Shown: in pieces, positions 1 to 8,515 of the stretch
How positions within the stretch are numbered: the first letter of the stretch is position 1
Layout: every line of letters starts with the position of its first letter
Assembly: GCF_017744045.1 (NCBI RefSeq)
Contig: NZ_JAGHRD010000003.1
DNA: 64,000 nt
Reading direction: 5' to 3' (one strand)
Origin: Pelagimonas sp017744045
GTDB lineage: Bacteria; Pseudomonadota; Alphaproteobacteria; Rhodobacterales; Rhodobacteraceae
Program-made: the position numbers and the translations under genes
The notes under the pieces: generated by a model
Told to the model about the DNA's origin: nothing
Database searches by the model: none
What the model saw: only the letters and a program-made list of their open reading frames with translations

Positions 1-59
1 CCATCTCTGGTCTGGAACTGCTCGTGGATGCCATGGAAAAGAAGGCTCTGACCCAGTGA
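1..59 (+). CDS. C-terminal tail of an upstream gene (possibly the binding protein of the FecCD-E importer)
   Basis: Only the last 18 codons lie in the window. They end VDAMEKKALTQ and stop at TGA 57-59. The stop overlaps the GTG start of the permease that follows, so the genes are translationally coupled. In FecBCDE/BtuFCD-type operons the gene in this position is often the periplasmic substrate-binding protein, which makes that the likeliest identity. The visible residues are too few to confirm it. Confidence 0.45.
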   Translation, partial: ISGLELLVDAMEKKALTQ

Positions 60-1111
60 CAAACACCAAATTCGGCGGGGGCACCCCCGCCGTCTCACTC
101 CTGTTTGGGGCGGCAATTGCGATTGCCGCCCTCGGTTTTGCTCTGGTGATCGGCGAAACCCGCATCCCGTTGGAAACGGTTTGGAATGTGTTGCGGATCG
201 AAGCGGGCTATCCCGCACCCGAGGTCAATCCAATCGATCGCGGCATCTTGTGGAGCTACCGTTTGCCCCGCGCCATCATGGCCATGGCCTGCGGCGCATC
301 CCTGGCGCTGAGCGGCGTTGTCTTGCAGGCCTTGCTGCGCAACCCCCTGTCTGACCCTTATATTCTCGGCCTCTCTGCCGGGGCCTCAACCGGCGCGGTG
401 GCCGTAGCGATCCTTGGCTTTGGTGCTGGGGCTTTGACCCTTTCGGGCGGTGCATTCATTGGAGCCTTGCTGGCCTTTGGCTTTGTCGCGTTTCTGGCCC
501 GGCTCGCGCGCGGCAATTCGGCTGCCGCAACCTCCAGCCTGGCGCTGTTGCTGGCTGGGGTTGCCGGGGCGCAGCTGTTTCATGCGCTGACCGCGCTCAT
601 CATTGCCAAATCCGCCGACGCAAATCAGGCGCGCGGCATCATGTTCTGGATGATGGGCAACCTGTCAGGCAGCCGCTGGCCCGATATCTATCTTGCCGTG
701 CCTGTTGCACTGGCCGGAGCGGGGGTGATCTTTGCGCATTTTCGCGCGCTGGATGCGATGACCTTTGGCCGCGAAGCTGCGCAATCCATGGGCATTCGCA
801 CCGGGCTGGTAATGACCATCCTGATTGGGACCACCGCTCTGCTGACCGCCGTCATGGTCTCGATGACCGGTGCCATCGGGTTTGTCGGCCTTGTGGTTCC
901 TCATGCTATGCGTTTTCTTGTCGGAGTGCGCCATGTGCGCCTGATCCCTGCCACCGCCCTGGCCGGCGGCGTTTTCCTGATCCTTGCTGACATCGTGTCA
1001 CGTATCCTGATTCCGGGGCAAGCCATGCCCATCGGCGTCGTCACCGCCCTGGTTGGGGCCCCCGCATTTGCCATCATTCTGGTCCGGAGTTCCCGTGCGC
1101 ATTCAGGTTGA
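56..1111 (+). CDS. FecCD/BtuC-family ABC transporter permease
   Basis: This 351-residue inner-membrane protein is the transmembrane subunit of an importer for iron-siderophore, haem or cobalamin. It is almost wholly hydrophobic, with about nine to ten membrane helices. It carries the family block RLPRAIMAMACGASLALSG near residue 68, then LLRNPLSDPYILG. The C-terminal half holds the GAIGFVGLVVPHAMR stretch that docks the ATPase. The GTG start at 56 overlaps the upstream stop, and the ATPase gene starts 17 bases before this one ends, so the three form one operon. The permease alone does not fix the substrate. Iron-siderophore is the commonest choice in this family; cobalamin is the main alternative. 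Confidence 0.9.
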   Translation: MTNTKFGGGTPAVSLLFGAAIAIAALGFALVIGETRIPLETVWNVLRIEAGYPAPEVNPIDRGILWSYRLPRAIMAMACGASLALSGVVLQALLRNPLSDPYILGLSAGASTGAVAVAILGFGAGALTLSGGAFIGALLAFGFVAFLARLARGNSAAATSSLALLLAGVAGAQLFHALTALIIAKSADANQARGIMFWMMGNLSGSRWPDIYLAVPVALAGAGVIFAHFRALDAMTFGREAAQSMGIRTGLVMTILIGTTALLTAVMVSMTGAIGFVGLVVPHAMRFLVGVRHVRLIPATALAGGVFLILADIVSRILIPGQAMPIGVVTALVGAPAFAIILVRSSRAHSG

Positions 1112-1907
1112 AAACATCTCGAAATCGATCCAAGGCAAACAAGTCTTGCGCGATGTGTCCTTTAGCGTGGAGGCCGGGCAATCCCTGGCCTTGCTTGGCC
1201 CCAACGGCTCGGGCAAATCGACCTTGCTCCGCATCATCGCAGGCTTGCTGCCTGCGGATCGGGGACAAGTCACCATTGGCGGTGACCGGGTCGACAGGCT
1301 TTCGCCGCGCAAACTGGCGCAACGCTTGGGTTTTGTCACCCAAGAGGCGGGGACAACCGACGCCATCGCGGTTCATGACGCGGTGAAGCTTGGGCGCACG
1401 CCATGGCTTTCCTTTGCCTCCCCCTTTGGAGCAGAGGACCAACGGCTGGTGGATCAGGCCATGCGCGACATGGCGATCGACACCCATCGCGACAAGCTGT
1501 TTAACGCCCTGTCAGGGGGCGAAAAACAACGGGTGCATATTGCCCGTGTTCTGGCCCAGGCGCCGCAAGTCTTTCTGCTGGATGAACCAACCAATCACCT
1601 GGATATTCGTCACCAGATTGCGATCATCGACTGGGCCAAACAACAAGAGGCCACCGTGGCCATGGCGCTGCACGACCTGAACCACGCCTTTGCCTGTGAT
1701 CGGGTTGCGGTGCTGCGAGATGGATCACTCGAGGCTTTTGGCGAACCTGATACTGTGCTGACTGCGGATGTGATTGGACCAATCTTTCAGGTGGCCGTCC
1801 ACCAAATCCGCGCCGCGCATTTGGACCACCCCGTTTTGACATTTGCTAAGAAAAACGGCTCAGACCAAGATCAACCTGTTGTGGTGCCTATTTCTGCCCG
1901 CCGGTGA
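1095..1907 (+). CDS. FecE/BtuD-family ABC transporter ATPase
   Basis: This 270-residue cytoplasmic ATPase drives the FecCD-type importer encoded just upstream. The visible motifs are Walker A GPNGSGKST (residues 35-43), Q-loop VTQE, signature LSGGEKQR, Walker B VFLLDEP and the switch histidine in MALHDLNHA. I place the start at GTG 1095, because the protein then begins VRIQVENISK as family members do. A longer frame opening at 1053 would add 14 residues read from within the permease gene. The gene converges on the LuxR-type regulator, and the two 3' ends overlap by 20 bases. Confidence 0.9.
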   Translation: MRIQVENISKSIQGKQVLRDVSFSVEAGQSLALLGPNGSGKSTLLRIIAGLLPADRGQVTIGGDRVDRLSPRKLAQRLGFVTQEAGTTDAIAVHDAVKLGRTPWLSFASPFGAEDQRLVDQAMRDMAIDTHRDKLFNALSGGEKQRVHIARVLAQAPQVFLLDEPTNHLDIRHQIAIIDWAKQQEATVAMALHDLNHAFACDRVAVLRDGSLEAFGEPDTVLTADVIGPIFQVAVHQIRAAHLDHPVLTFAKKNGSDQDQPVVVPISARR

Positions 1908-2523
1908 ACTGCGACGAGTAAAAATAGGCGATGGCTTGGGTGCGGTTTTTGACCGACAGTTTTTCGTAAACATTTGACAGGTGGAATTTCACTGTGTTGG
2001 TCGAAATCTGCAACTCCTTGGCCAATTCGCGATTGGACAACCCCTTGGCCAGTGCCTCCAGCATGGCGCGCTCCTTGCGTGACAGGCTGTGGATCGGGTC
2101 CTGCTGCATTTGGCGCACATCGATGAAAGGGAAGACCATTTTGCCCGCTGCCACCTCGGCACAGGTGTCCAGCAATCCCTCAACTGCCCCCGAACGCGCA
2201 ACAAATCCCGCCGCCCCGGCCTGCATTGCCAGTCGCGCCATATCGCCCCCGGCATCGCCATAGACCACAAAGCGCGGGGCGTTTTCCTGTTCGCGCAGCA
2301 CTTCGATCAGCGTGGCCGCGCCCAGAACCGGCAAATGCCAATCCACGACACCAACCTGAACCGGCACCCGCATCACCGTGCCGAGAAAGCCTTCGGCCGT
2401 GGCGGATGTCGCCACCAATGAGAATCGCGGGTCGCGGTCGAACAATTCCGACATGGCCGTCAAAACCAGAGGATTGCTGTCCGCCAGCATGATGTCGATC
2501 GAGGGGCTCAATTGGTCAGACAT
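1888..2523 (-). CDS. LuxR/NarL-type response regulator, divergent from the serine-cycle operon
   Basis: This 211-residue protein has an N-terminal receiver domain and a C-terminal LuxR helix-turn-helix. The receiver shows the acidic MLADSN strand and a candidate phospho-acceptor Asp in VVDWHLP. The HTH runs from LSRKERAMLEALAKG through STNTVKFHLSNVYEKL. I chose ATG 2523 (MSDQLSPSID); twelve more codons are open upstream but lie in the promoter region. It is transcribed away from the aminotransferase-mtkAB-hprA-mcl operon across a repeat-rich 230-bp gap, so control of that operon is likely. No histidine kinase is nearby, so the input signal is unknown. Confidence 0.85.
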   Translation of the reverse strand: MSDQLSPSIDIMLADSNPLVLTAMSELFDRDPRFSLVATSATAEGFLGTVMRVPVQVGVVDWHLPVLGAATLIEVLREQENAPRFVVYGDAGGDMARLAMQAGAAGFVARSGAVEGLLDTCAEVAAGKMVFPFIDVRQMQQDPIHSLSRKERAMLEALAKGLSNRELAKELQISTNTVKFHLSNVYEKLSVKNRTQAIAYFYSSQFTGGQK

Positions 2524-2546
2524 CTGTTTTCTCACAGGTATTCGCG

Positions 2547-2628
2547 ATTTCCCACCCATTTGGGTGGGGAGTTATACGGTATACAGCGGTATCCTTACAC
2601 ATAAGGATGGGTAATTTCCCACCCATTT
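2547..2628. promoter_or_regulatory. Repeat-rich regulatory region with a 15-bp direct repeat and two inverted repeats
   Basis: ATTTCCCACCCATTT occurs at 2547-2561 and again at 2614-2628. The first copy overlaps a perfect inverted repeat, CCCACCCA-TT-TGGGTGGG (2551-2568). Between the copies lies ATCCTTA-CACA-TAAGGAT (2591-2608). The block sits between the divergent LuxR-type regulator and the class V aminotransferase gene. I infer that it holds the operators for one or both transcription units. Confidence 0.6.
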
Positions 2629-2755
2629 AGATACCCAATAGCAGTCGTAAGTTACGTTGCGCCTCATGACAAGCTTCGGTTTTCCTACCCGTCAACACGA
2701 GGAACGGCCCAGCCCGCCCCCCAAGACACGCCCCCAAGGGCAGGAGGAGACCAAC

Positions 2756-3997
2756 ATGACCATGCCGATTTATCCACAATTGGAAATCAGCGAGACCCTG
2801 GCCGCTGGCCCCGGACCGGGCAATACCGATGCCCGCGTCCTGGCCGCGTTTTCTCGCGCCGGGATGGCCGATCACATGCAGGATGACGTCTTGCGCGGCA
2901 TGGTCGAATGCAAGCATATGCTGCGCCGCCTTTGGGGCACCCAGAATACCCACACCTTTGCCGTTGCCGGCACCGGGTGGAGCGGGTTGGACATGATGTT
3001 TTCCGCCGTCATGCCGGGCGACACGGTTGTCGCCTTTGTAAACGGCACCTTCTCGGGCATCGATGCCAAGACCCTTAACATCAAGGCCGCCACGGCCTTG
3101 GAACATGCGGCCAACCCGCTCAATCCGCAGGCAGCTTCTGTCACTATCATTGAAATCCCACATGGCCAATCGATCAGCGGTGAGGCGATTGAAACAGCTC
3201 TGGCCACGCACAAACCCAAATGGGCCTTTATGGCGCATTGGGAAACCGGGTCAGGCCGCATCAACGATCTGCAAGGTTTTTCGGATGCCTGCGCACGTCA
3301 CGGCACGATGGGCCTGATTGATGCGGTATCCTCTCTCGGGGTCGAAGAGTTTGCCATTGACGATTTCCCCGGCGTCGCCGGTTGGGCCTCTTGCCCGCAA
3401 AAAGGATTGTGCTGCCTGCCGCTCACCTATGCGCCGGTCAGTTTCACGGATGCCTATATCGAGGCGCTCAAGACCCGCGGGGCTTATAGCTATGTGCATA
3501 ACCCGATCTTTGAGGCGCGCCATTGGGGCATTGTGAATGGTCAGGATGTCGACAAAGGCAGCTATCACCGCACCCATTCTGCCTATGCTGTGTCCGCCTT
3601 CCACGAAAGCCTGCGCCTGGCGCTGCAAGACGGGCTGGCCAAGCGCGCCCATTCCTATCGTACACATGAGGCCGTGCTGCGCGAAGCCTTGACCGCCATG
3701 GGCTGCGAAGTGACCTCGAACATGACCAGCCTTGTGGTGCTGAACCTGCCTCCGGCCCTTGCCGGACGCGAAATGGAGCTGGTGCAGAACTGCCGCGCGC
3801 AGGGGTTTGGCATCTGGCCCACCCTGTCTGAGCCGGTTCAGGTGCGTATCGGCATTCTCAACCTGTTGGATCGCGGCGTGATCACCAAGATCGTCCACCT
3901 CTTTGCCGATGCTATGCGCGACCTCGGGGCCGAGGTCGATGACGCCAGCATCACGACCATTCTGGACACCCGCTATGGCACCAGTGTTGCCGCCTAG
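2756..3997 (+). CDS. sgaA: Class V PLP aminotransferase, serine(alanine)-glyoxylate type
   Basis: This 413-residue fold-type I enzyme should move an amino group from serine (or alanine) to glyoxylate, giving glycine and hydroxypyruvate. The predicted PLP Schiff-base lysine is Lys216 in CPQKGL, and the ring-contacting aspartate is Asp189 in LIDAVSSLG. The N-terminal AGPGPGNTDARVL block is typical of the AGT/SGAT family. I chose ATG 2756, preceded by an AGGAGGA ribosome site; 33 further codons are open upstream. It leads an operon with mtkAB, hprA and mcl, which fits the serine cycle. The lysine context differs from the usual SQKGLM of SGATs, so a related specificity is possible. Confidence 0.8.
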   Translation: MTMPIYPQLEISETLAAGPGPGNTDARVLAAFSRAGMADHMQDDVLRGMVECKHMLRRLWGTQNTHTFAVAGTGWSGLDMMFSAVMPGDTVVAFVNGTFSGIDAKTLNIKAATALEHAANPLNPQAASVTIIEIPHGQSISGEAIETALATHKPKWAFMAHWETGSGRINDLQGFSDACARHGTMGLIDAVSSLGVEEFAIDDFPGVAGWASCPQKGLCCLPLTYAPVSFTDAYIEALKTRGAYSYVHNPIFEARHWGIVNGQDVDKGSYHRTHSAYAVSAFHESLRLALQDGLAKRAHSYRTHEAVLREALTAMGCEVTSNMTSLVVLNLPPALAGREMELVQNCRAQGFGIWPTLSEPVQVRIGILNLLDRGVITKIVHLFADAMRDLGAEVDDASITTILDTRYGTSVAA

Positions 3998-4068
3998 GCT
4001 CTGAAACAGGCCCCTTTGAGGAGAAAGGGGCCACCGAAACAAACGGACCATTGAGGGAGGAGAACCCG

Positions 4069-5268
4069 ATGGACATTCATGAGTACCAAGCCAAGGAAAT
4101 CTTGGCCAATTTTGGTGTGGACGTGCCCCCTGGCGGATTGGCCTATAGCCCGGAACAGGCAGCCTATCGCGCCCGCGAATTGGGCGGCGACAAATGGATC
4201 GTCAAGGCTCAGGTCCATGCCGGTGGCCGTGGCAAGGCAGGCGGTGTCAAGCTTTGCGACAGTGAAAACGACATGTACGAGGCCTGCGATGCCATGTTTG
4301 GCCGCAAGCTTGTCACCCATCAAACCGGTCCCGAGGGCAAGGGCATCTACCGAGTCTATGTGGAAAGCGCCGTGCAGATTGATCGCGAAATCTATCTGGG
4401 CTTTGTGCTCGACCGCTCTAGCCAGCGCGTGATGATCGTCGCCTCATCCGAGGGCGGGATGGAGATCGAAGAGATCTCGGAACAGCGCCCCGACAGCATA
4501 GTCAGGTCCATCGTCGAACCCGCCGTTGGTCTGCAGGAATTCCAGGCGCGTGAAATCGCCTTCAAACTGGGGCTCGAAGCGGGGCTGGTGCAGCATATGG
4601 TGCGCACGCTTCAGGGCTGTTACGCCGCTTTCTCCGAGCTGGACGCCACCATGGTTGAAATCAACCCGCTGGTGATCACTGGCGACAACCGGGTGATGGC
4701 CCTGGATGCCAAGATGAGCTTTGACGACAACGCCCTGTTTCGCCACCCGCAAATCGCCGAGCTGCGCGACAAAAGTCAGGAAGACCCGCGCGAAAGCCGC
4801 GCCGCAGATCGCGGCCTGTCTTATGTCGGGCTGGACGGCAATATCGGCTGCATCGTCAATGGCGCAGGCCTGGCCATGGCAACCATGGACACCATCAAAC
4901 TGGCGGGTGGTGAACCGGCCAACTTCCTCGACATTGGCGGCGGGGCATCGCCTGAACGGGTTGCCAAGGCGTTTCGTCTGGTTCTGTCGGACAAGAATGT
5001 TCAGGCGATCCTGGTCAACATCTTTGCCGGGATCAACCGCTGTGACTGGGTGGCCGAAGGCGTGGTTCTGGCCCTGAAAGAGCTGGAAATCGACATCCCG
5101 GTTGTGGTTCGCCTTGCGGGCACCAATGTCGAAGAGGGCCAAAAGATCCTCGCCCAATCCGGCCTGCCAATCATCCGCGCCACCACCCTAATAGAAGCCG
5201 CCGAGCGCGCCGTGGGTGCCTGGCAAAACGACTTGACCCAAGCCACCAGAATGAGGGCCCTGAAATGA
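4069..5268 (+). CDS. mtkA: Malate-CoA ligase (malate thiokinase) beta subunit
   Basis: This 399-residue ATP-grasp protein of the succinyl-CoA synthetase beta family begins MDIHEYQAKEIL. With MtkB it should convert malate, CoA and ATP to malyl-CoA. The glycine-rich GGRGKAGGVK and the C-terminal FLDIGGGAS and NIFAGINRCD blocks are those of the family. Family membership alone could also mean succinyl-CoA synthetase. Clustering with the aminotransferase, hydroxypyruvate reductase and malyl-CoA lyase genes points to malate. The start at 4069 has a GAGGGAGGAG ribosome site; a frame opening 18 bases earlier would read through that site. It overlaps mtkB by ATGA. Confidence 0.85.
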   Translation: MDIHEYQAKEILANFGVDVPPGGLAYSPEQAAYRARELGGDKWIVKAQVHAGGRGKAGGVKLCDSENDMYEACDAMFGRKLVTHQTGPEGKGIYRVYVESAVQIDREIYLGFVLDRSSQRVMIVASSEGGMEIEEISEQRPDSIVRSIVEPAVGLQEFQAREIAFKLGLEAGLVQHMVRTLQGCYAAFSELDATMVEINPLVITGDNRVMALDAKMSFDDNALFRHPQIAELRDKSQEDPRESRAADRGLSYVGLDGNIGCIVNGAGLAMATMDTIKLAGGEPANFLDIGGGASPERVAKAFRLVLSDKNVQAILVNIFAGINRCDWVAEGVVLALKELEIDIPVVVRLAGTNVEEGQKILAQSGLPIIRATTLIEAAERAVGAWQNDLTQATRMRALK

Positions 5269-6152
5269 GCATTCTTCTAGACCGAGAAAGCCGTGTCATT
5301 GTTCAGGGGATCACGGGCCGCATGGCACGGTTCCACACCAAGGACATGATCAAATACGGCACCAATGTTGTCGGTGGCGTTGTGCCTGGCAAAGGCGGCG
5401 AAACCGTCGAGGGCGTGCCGGTGTTCAACACCGTGAAAGAGGCGGTTGTCGCCACCGGGGCCGATGCGTCGTTGGTCTTTGTGCCACCGCCCTTTGCCGC
5501 TGACAGCATCATGGAGGCGGCGGATGCCGGTATTCGCTACTGCGTCTGCATCACTGATGGCATCCCGGCGCAGGACATGATCCGGGTCAAGCGCTACATG
5601 TATCGCTACCCCAAGGACAAACGCATGGTCCTGACCGGGCCAAACTGCGCGGGCACGATCTCACCCGGCAAGGCGTTGCTTGGCATTATGCCCGGCCATA
5701 TCTATCTGCCCGGCCATGTCGGCATCATTGGGCGGTCCGGCACGCTGGGTTATGAAGCAGCGGCGCAGCTCAAGGAACGGGGCATCGGCGTCTCGACCTC
5801 GGTCGGCATTGGTGGCGACCCAATCAACGGTTCCAGCTTTCGCGATATCCTTGAACGCTTTGAACAGGACGACGACACCCATGTCATCGCGATGATCGGC
5901 GAAATCGGTGGCCCGCAAGAGGCCGAAGCCGCCGCTTTTATCTCTGACCACATCACCAAACCGGTGATCGCCTATGTGGCCGGTCTCACCGCGCCCAAGG
6001 GCCGGACTATGGGCCATGCCGGCGCGATCATCTCTGCCTTTGGTGAGAGCGCGTCGGAAAAAGTGGAAATTTTGTCGGCTGCCGGTGTCACCGTCGCTGA
6101 AAACCCGGCAGTAATTGGAGAAACAATCGCTCGTGTGATGGAGGCCGCGTGA
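5265..6152 (+). CDS. mtkB: Malate-CoA ligase (malate thiokinase) alpha subunit
   Basis: This 295-residue protein is the CoA-binding, phospho-histidine subunit partnered with MtkA. It opens with the Rossmann-type CoA domain (VIVQGITGRMARFHTK). The predicted phosphorylated histidine is His251 in RTMGHAGAIIS. GPNCAGTISPG and GRSGTLGYEA are family blocks. Its ATG overlaps the stop of mtkA, and its own stop overlaps the start of the dehydrogenase gene, so the subunits are coupled. As with MtkA, assignment to malate rather than succinate rests on the neighbours. Confidence 0.85.
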   Translation: MSILLDRESRVIVQGITGRMARFHTKDMIKYGTNVVGGVVPGKGGETVEGVPVFNTVKEAVVATGADASLVFVPPPFAADSIMEAADAGIRYCVCITDGIPAQDMIRVKRYMYRYPKDKRMVLTGPNCAGTISPGKALLGIMPGHIYLPGHVGIIGRSGTLGYEAAAQLKERGIGVSTSVGIGGDPINGSSFRDILERFEQDDDTHVIAMIGEIGGPQEAEAAAFISDHITKPVIAYVAGLTAPKGRTMGHAGAIISAFGESASEKVEILSAAGVTVAENPAVIGETIARVMEAA

Positions 6153-7123
6153 TGGTCAAACCTTCCGTTTTTGTCACCCGCCGCTGGCCCGCAGCCGTCG
6201 AGGCCAAGTTGGCGGAAACCTATGATCTGCAACTCAACACCGGTGACACCCCCCTGTCACCGGCCGAACTGCGCGAGACCTTGGGCAAATACGATGCCGT
6301 ATTGCCCACGGTCACGGACAGGTTCACCGCCGAAGCGCTGGACGTAAAAAGCGCGCAAACGCGTATCTTGGGCAATTACGGCGTTGGTTACAGCCATATC
6401 TGCGAGGCTTCGGCTCGCGATCTGGGTCTGACCGTCACCAACACGCCCGATGTCTTGTCCGAATGCACCGCCGATATCGCCATGACACTGCTGCTGATGG
6501 TGGCCCGGCGCGCGGGCGAAGGCGAACGCGAGCTGCGCGCGGGCAATTGGACCGGCTGGTGTCCCACCCATCTGATCGGCACCAAGGTTTCGGGTAAGGT
6601 GCTGGGCATCATTGGTTATGGTCGTATCGGTCAGGAAATGGCCCGCCGCGCCCATCATGGCTTTGGCATGCAGGTGGTGGTCTATAACCGCTCGCCCATC
6701 GCGCCCGAGGTTCTGGCGCGCAACAACGCCACTCAGGTCGACTCGATCGATGCGCTTTTGCCGATGTGCGATTTTGTGTCCCTGCATTGTCCTGGCGGTG
6801 CAACGAACCGCCATCTGATCAACTCTCGACGGCTCGACCTGATGAAACCAGACGCCTTTTTGATCAACACCGCCCGTGGCGAAGTGATCGACGAATGGGC
6901 CCTGACACAATCCTTGATGTATGGGCTGATTGGCGGGGCGGCGCTGGATGTGTTTGACGGCGAACCGCGCATCAATCCGGACCTGATGCAATGCGACAAC
7001 CTTGTGATGTTGCCCCATCTCGGCAGCGCGACCAAGGAAGCGCGCGAGGCCATGGGGTTCCGGGTGCTCGACAACCTGTCCGACTTCTTTGCGGGCCGTG
7101 ATCCCCGTGATCGGGTGATCTGA
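6152..7123 (+). CDS. hprA: D-2-hydroxyacid dehydrogenase, probable hydroxypyruvate/glyoxylate reductase
   Basis: This 323-residue NAD(P)-dependent dehydrogenase should reduce hydroxypyruvate, the product of the upstream aminotransferase, to D-glycerate. The nucleotide-binding motif is GIIGYGRIGQEMARR. It is followed by the signature LHCPGGATNRHLIN, the substrate arginine in NTARGEVID, and the catalytic-histidine region MLPHLGSAT. The start is either GTG 6149 or ATG 6152, which are adjacent codons overlapping the mtkB stop; I list ATG. The family includes dehydrogenases for other 2-hydroxyacids, so the substrate is inferred from the operon. Confidence 0.8.
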   Translation: MVKPSVFVTRRWPAAVEAKLAETYDLQLNTGDTPLSPAELRETLGKYDAVLPTVTDRFTAEALDVKSAQTRILGNYGVGYSHICEASARDLGLTVTNTPDVLSECTADIAMTLLLMVARRAGEGERELRAGNWTGWCPTHLIGTKVSGKVLGIIGYGRIGQEMARRAHHGFGMQVVVYNRSPIAPEVLARNNATQVDSIDALLPMCDFVSLHCPGGATNRHLINSRRLDLMKPDAFLINTARGEVIDEWALTQSLMYGLIGGAALDVFDGEPRINPDLMQCDNLVMLPHLGSATKEAREAMGFRVLDNLSDFFAGRDPRDRVI

Positions 7124-7161
7124 CCCGCGGGGCCTGCCCCCTTCTCTTTCACTTGACCCAC

Positions 7162-7183
7162 CCCGGCGGAACGCTTCGCCGGG
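7162..7183 (+). other. Intra-operon hairpin before malyl-CoA lyase
   Basis: CCCGGCG (7162-7168) and CGCCGGG (7177-7183) form a perfect 7-bp stem with an 8-base loop. It lies in the 115-bp gap between hprA and mcl. No T-run follows, so it may be an RNA-processing or attenuation hairpin rather than a full terminator. Confidence 0.35.
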
Positions 7184-7238
7184 CACACTCCCGCTTTGCC
7201 TTTCGCCCCCTCCTCACTTGACCAAAGGACCACCTACC

Positions 7239-8216
7239 ATGTCATTTTTCCCGATTGATCAGGCCCCTGCCCGCCTCAACCGCTCCGAACTCGCGGTGCC
7301 TGGCAGCCAACCCGGCATGTTCGAAAAAGCCGCGCAGTCCGATGTGGACGTGATCTTTCTCGATCTCGAAGATGCGGTTGCCCCGGATGAAAAGGAGCAG
7401 GCGCGCAAAAACATCATCGCAGCGTTGAACGACATTGATTGGGGCACCAAGACCATGTCGGTGCGCATCAACGGGCTCGACACTCATTACATGTATCGCG
7501 ATGTAGTCGATGTGGTGGAACAGGCGGGCGAACGCCTCGACTTGATCATGATCCCCAAGGTCGGCACCGCTGCCGATGTCTACGCCGTCGATATGATGGT
7601 CACCCAGATCGAAGACGCTATGGGTCTGAAAAAGCGTATCGGGTTTGAGCATATTATCGAAACCGCGCTGGGAATGCAGAATGTCTCGGACATCGCCGCC
7701 GCGTCCAAGCGCAATGAAAGCCTGCATTTCGGCGTTGCCGATTACGCCGCCTCTACCCGCGCCCGCACCACCATCATTGGCGGCGTGAACCCGGATTATT
7801 CGGTGCTGACCGACCCGATTGACGACGGTACGCGCATGACCCATTGGGGCGACATGTGGCACTATGCCTTGGCCCGCATGGTGGTTGCCGCCCGCGCCAA
7901 TGGCCTGCGCCCCATCGATGGGCCATTCGGCGATTTCCAGGATCCCGAAGGCTACAAAGCCGCTGCAAAACGCGCCGCCGTTCTTGGGTGCGAGGGCAAA
8001 TGGGCCATCCATCCAAGCCAGATCGCCCTGGCCAACGAAGTCATGTCCCCCTCTGACGCCGAGGTCACCAAAGCCCAGCGCATCCTCACCGCCATGACCG
8101 AGGCCGAAGCCGCCGGCAAAGGTGCTGTGTCGCTGGATGGGCGCCTGATCGACTATGCCTCGATCCGTCAGGCCGAAGTGCTGGTCGAAAAAGCCCGCCA
8201 GATCGCTGGCAGTTAA
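7239..8216 (+). CDS. mcl: L-malyl-CoA / beta-methylmalyl-CoA lyase (HpcH/HpaI-CitE fold)
   Basis: This 325-residue aldolase of the CitE-like superfamily should split malyl-CoA to acetyl-CoA and glyoxylate, completing the MtkAB reaction and returning glyoxylate to the aminotransferase. It starts with the family block MSFFPIDQAPARLNRSELAV. It has the metal-binding acidic region VIFLDLEDAVAPDEK, the glutamate in IGFEHIIETALGM, and the C-terminal KWAIHPSQI. The start at ATG 7239 was chosen by fit to family N-termini; seven further codons are open upstream. In Rhodobacterales this enzyme also serves the ethylmalonyl-CoA pathway, so it may have two roles. Confidence 0.88.
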   Translation: MSFFPIDQAPARLNRSELAVPGSQPGMFEKAAQSDVDVIFLDLEDAVAPDEKEQARKNIIAALNDIDWGTKTMSVRINGLDTHYMYRDVVDVVEQAGERLDLIMIPKVGTAADVYAVDMMVTQIEDAMGLKKRIGFEHIIETALGMQNVSDIAAASKRNESLHFGVADYAASTRARTTIIGGVNPDYSVLTDPIDDGTRMTHWGDMWHYALARMVVAARANGLRPIDGPFGDFQDPEGYKAAAKRAAVLGCEGKWAIHPSQIALANEVMSPSDAEVTKAQRILTAMTEAEAAGKGAVSLDGRLIDYASIRQAEVLVEKARQIAGS

Positions 8217-8515
8217 AGCGTTTCAGGCCGGGACAGCATTCCAACCTCCCGGCCCTTTCGAAATTTGGCAGAACCACCCCTTCCGGTGCCGCCAAAAGGC
8301 GGGCGCGGCATCTCCAGTGCCTTAGGCCAACCTGCGCCCGCCAATTCATCCCTTCGCGACGCGATTTCATTGCCCCAAGCCGGAGCCCATGCGCCCGCAG
8401 GCAGAATGCATCCGTCAATTTGCCGGAAAGCCCGGGCAAATCCCGGCGGAATGCAAATTGTTCCCGTGCAACGCCCCCGTCAATCTGCTTCAAAAGATCA
8501 ATTCAGGAGAGTGCC
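8217..8515 (+). other. Intergenic gap with a terminator-like stem-loop
   Basis: The gap between mcl and the ThDP enzyme holds one clear hairpin: GGCCGGG (8226-8232) and CCCGGCC (8248-8254), followed by CTTTCG. It probably ends or weakens transcription after mcl. I see no convincing gene in the remaining 250 bases. The ribosome site CAGGAGAG at 8504-8511 belongs to the next gene. Confidence 0.45.

Noticed and set aside
56..1907. Assigning the FecCD-E importer to cobalamin because a B12 riboswitch is present
   Set aside because: The riboswitch is more than 50 kb away and drives a different gene. No riboswitch is visible near the importer, whose upstream part is outside the window.
4069..6152. 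Succinyl-CoA synthetase (sucCD)
   Set aside because: The family is the same, but direct coupling to hydroxypyruvate reductase and malyl-CoA lyase genes fits malate-CoA ligase. sucCD normally neighbours TCA-cycle genes.
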